A stretch of 64,000 nt of DNA, taken from contig JAJVDF010000193.1 in NCBI GenBank assembly GCA_022410635.1, positions 1,950,946 to 2,014,945 of the forward strand. Reading direction: 5' to 3'. Shown one piece after another: positions 62,341 through 64,000 of this stretch. Each line of letters starts with the position of its first letter. The first letter of the stretch is position 1. Both the position numbers and the translations under genes were made by a program. Under the pieces are notes generated by a model that did not search any database, was not told where the DNA came from, and saw only the letters and a program-made list of their open reading frames with translations. Origin of the DNA: Tretioscincus oriximinensis. Its lineage: Eukaryota; Chordata; Lepidosauria; Squamata; Gymnophthalmidae.

Positions 62341-63765
62341 ATCAATTCCCACAAANCATGGGGCTGGGGTCTCCTGTCTGAAAGGCTAGGAGCACCATTC
62401 TTANTCCAAAAAGCTTCTTATTTGCCATTTACAAGGACGTGCGCTATGCGTAGGACCATGGGGCTGAGGTATCCTCTCTGAAAAGCTCGAAAGACCACTC
62501 TTAATGAAAAAAACTTCGAAATTGCTTTTTCAAATGGCATCGGCTATGGATTGGACCANGGGGCTGATGTCTGATTCCCAGCAACCCCACCAGTGTTCCC
62601 AGTCAGTCCTGCCCCTGATGCACATGTACACACAGAAGGAACGAGACAGGAAGGAAAGGGACCTGAAAGGGTAAGTGGGGCTAGAAGGAACAGTTGGGAA
62701 AGGGCTTGAAATGTAAGGGAGGAAGGGAGGAAGGGTTCTGAGTAATTCTGAGACTGAGTAGTGTCTCCTGGTTTAAGCACTAGCAGATTTTTTTTAAAAT
62801 TATTTCAAATATTAACACTAGATAGCACCATGGGGCTGCAGTTTACTGCATGAAAACCTTTGAGGACCATTCCTACTCCAAATTTTTTTTCTTAATTTCC
62901 ATTCCAAATGTCCTGGGGTTTAAGAATACTTCCAAATTACCATTTCAAATGGCAGGGTCCTTAGTAGGACCAAGAATAACCATCCAAAATGTATCCTAGT
63001 TGCCAATTTAAATGGGCCACGGGAGGAGAATTCTCAGTACAAAAACCTTCCTAATTGCCATTTTCAAATGTCATAGGTTCCCGATTAGTCTATCCTGCCC
63101 CCAGGGCCTGGGGGCTCCTGCATGAAACCCTAGAAGATCCATTCTTAATATAAAAAGATCCCAACTGCCATTTCAAATGCCATAAGCTCTGGGTAGGGCC
63201 ATGGACATTTTGCCTCCTGCCTGACACCCTATGAAGTTTATTCTGAATCCAAAAAGCTTAATCATTGCCATTTCCAATGGCATGGGTGCTGGGTAGGGCC
63301 ATGGGGATGGTATCTCCTGCCTGGAACCCTATGAGGTTAATTCTGGGTCCAAAAGCTTAATCATTGTCATTATCAATGCCATAGATGCTGGGTAGGGCCA
63401 TGGAGCTGCTGTCTCCTGCCTGGAACCCTACAAGGACAATTCTGAATTCAAAAAGCTTAGGAATTGTTATTTCCAATGGTATGGACTCTGAGGTGGGGTC
63501 ATGGGATTGATGTCTCCTGTCTGAAACCCTAGAAGAACCATTCTGAATCTTGAAAACTTCCTAATTCTTATTTCAAATGTCATGGAGCTTGTGTCTCCTT
63601 CCTGGAACTCAGAAGGACCATTCTTAATCTGGAAAACTTCCTAATTGACATTTGAAATGGCATGGCATCAGAGGTAGGCCATGGGGCTGATGTCTCCTAC
63701 CTGAAACCCTAAAATCATCATCTTAATCCAAAAACAATCCTGATTGACATTTGAAATGGCAATCC
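62341..63765. repeat. Diverged tandem array, period about 100 bp
   Basis: Units contain, in order, CATGGGGCTGATGTCTCCTG, CCTGAAACCCTAGAAGGACC-like, CTTAATCCAAAAAGCTT and a palindromic CCATTTCAAATGGCAT-like box. The box recurs near 63168, 63268, 63367, 63468, 63568, 63648 and 63747 (mostly 99-101 bp apart) and at 62424 and 62524. A non-unit block lies at about 62575-62815. It is non-coding. Confidence 0.85.
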
Positions 63766-64000
63766 ATTGGTGCTGTCTCCCATATCTATACCTTCCACTC
63801 AGAAGGCCCTTGAATGTAATTTAGTGTACTGGAAGGAGACAGGGGAGAGGGAGATTGAAATGTAAGTGGGGCATATAGAAAGGGAAGAGAAGGGCAGGTG
63901 ACATAGGTTGTTGGGGTTAGCCATGTGGGACATATATTAATTGGCATTAATATATTGATATAAAATATACTTGGATTGACCTTTGCTAGCCAAAGTGAGG

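Noticed and set aside
62341..63765. CRISPR array
   Set aside because: The period is about 100 bp with diverged units and no short identical repeats or unique spacers, in a vertebrate genome.

Overview
This window comes from a vertebrate nuclear genome, most likely a squamate reptile (lizard-like). The evidence is two intron-bearing vertebrate genes embedded in typical squamate repeats: CR1, L2 and L1 LINEs, Sauria-type and other tRNA-derived SINEs, hAT, Tigger and PIF/Harbinger-like MITEs, Helitron-like elements and fold-back elements. The assembly is a draft, with many single Ns and one run of 425 Ns. The species cannot be named from the sequence alone.

Two complete protein-coding genes lie head-to-tail on the + strand. 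DNAJB4 (type II HSP40 co-chaperone) has coding exons at 3999-4209, 10278-10852 and 12949-13182, joining to 339 codons. GIPC2 (PDZ scaffold) has coding exons at 27401-27709, 38322-38507, 40073-40253, 40689-40798, 41718-41799 and 43173-43324, also joining to 339 codons. From my knowledge of the human genome, the DNAJB4-GIPC2 order and orientation match human chromosome 1p31, so this is a conserved synteny block. The genes are neighbours rather than pathway partners: DNAJB4 feeds clients to HSP70, while GIPC2 links receptor tails to myosin VI traffic.

Layout: 1-3.9 kb is the DNAJB4 upstream region, with a CRE-like and an HSE-like site near 3.75 kb. 4-13.2 kb is DNAJB4. 13.2 to about 15.95 kb is its probable 3' UTR, with several poly(A) signals. 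About 16-27 kb is repeat-rich intergenic DNA. 27-27.9 kb is a CpG island over GIPC2 exon 1. 27.7-38.3 kb is a long first intron holding the assembly gap. 38.3-43.3 kb is the rest of GIPC2. 43.3-62.3 kb is intergenic DNA full of nested transposons. 62.3-63.8 kb is a diverged tandem array with a period of about 100 bp.

The observations most worth a second look are these: a fold-back family with 11-14 bp target duplications and a hammerhead-ribozyme-like core; a Helitron-like family carrying a piece of CR1 reverse transcriptase; a likely GC-AG intron in GIPC2; two hAT-like elements with exact 8-bp duplications and conserved internal hairpins; and the 100-bp palindrome-bearing array. I found no defence system, virus, CRISPR array or unknown multi-gene system.
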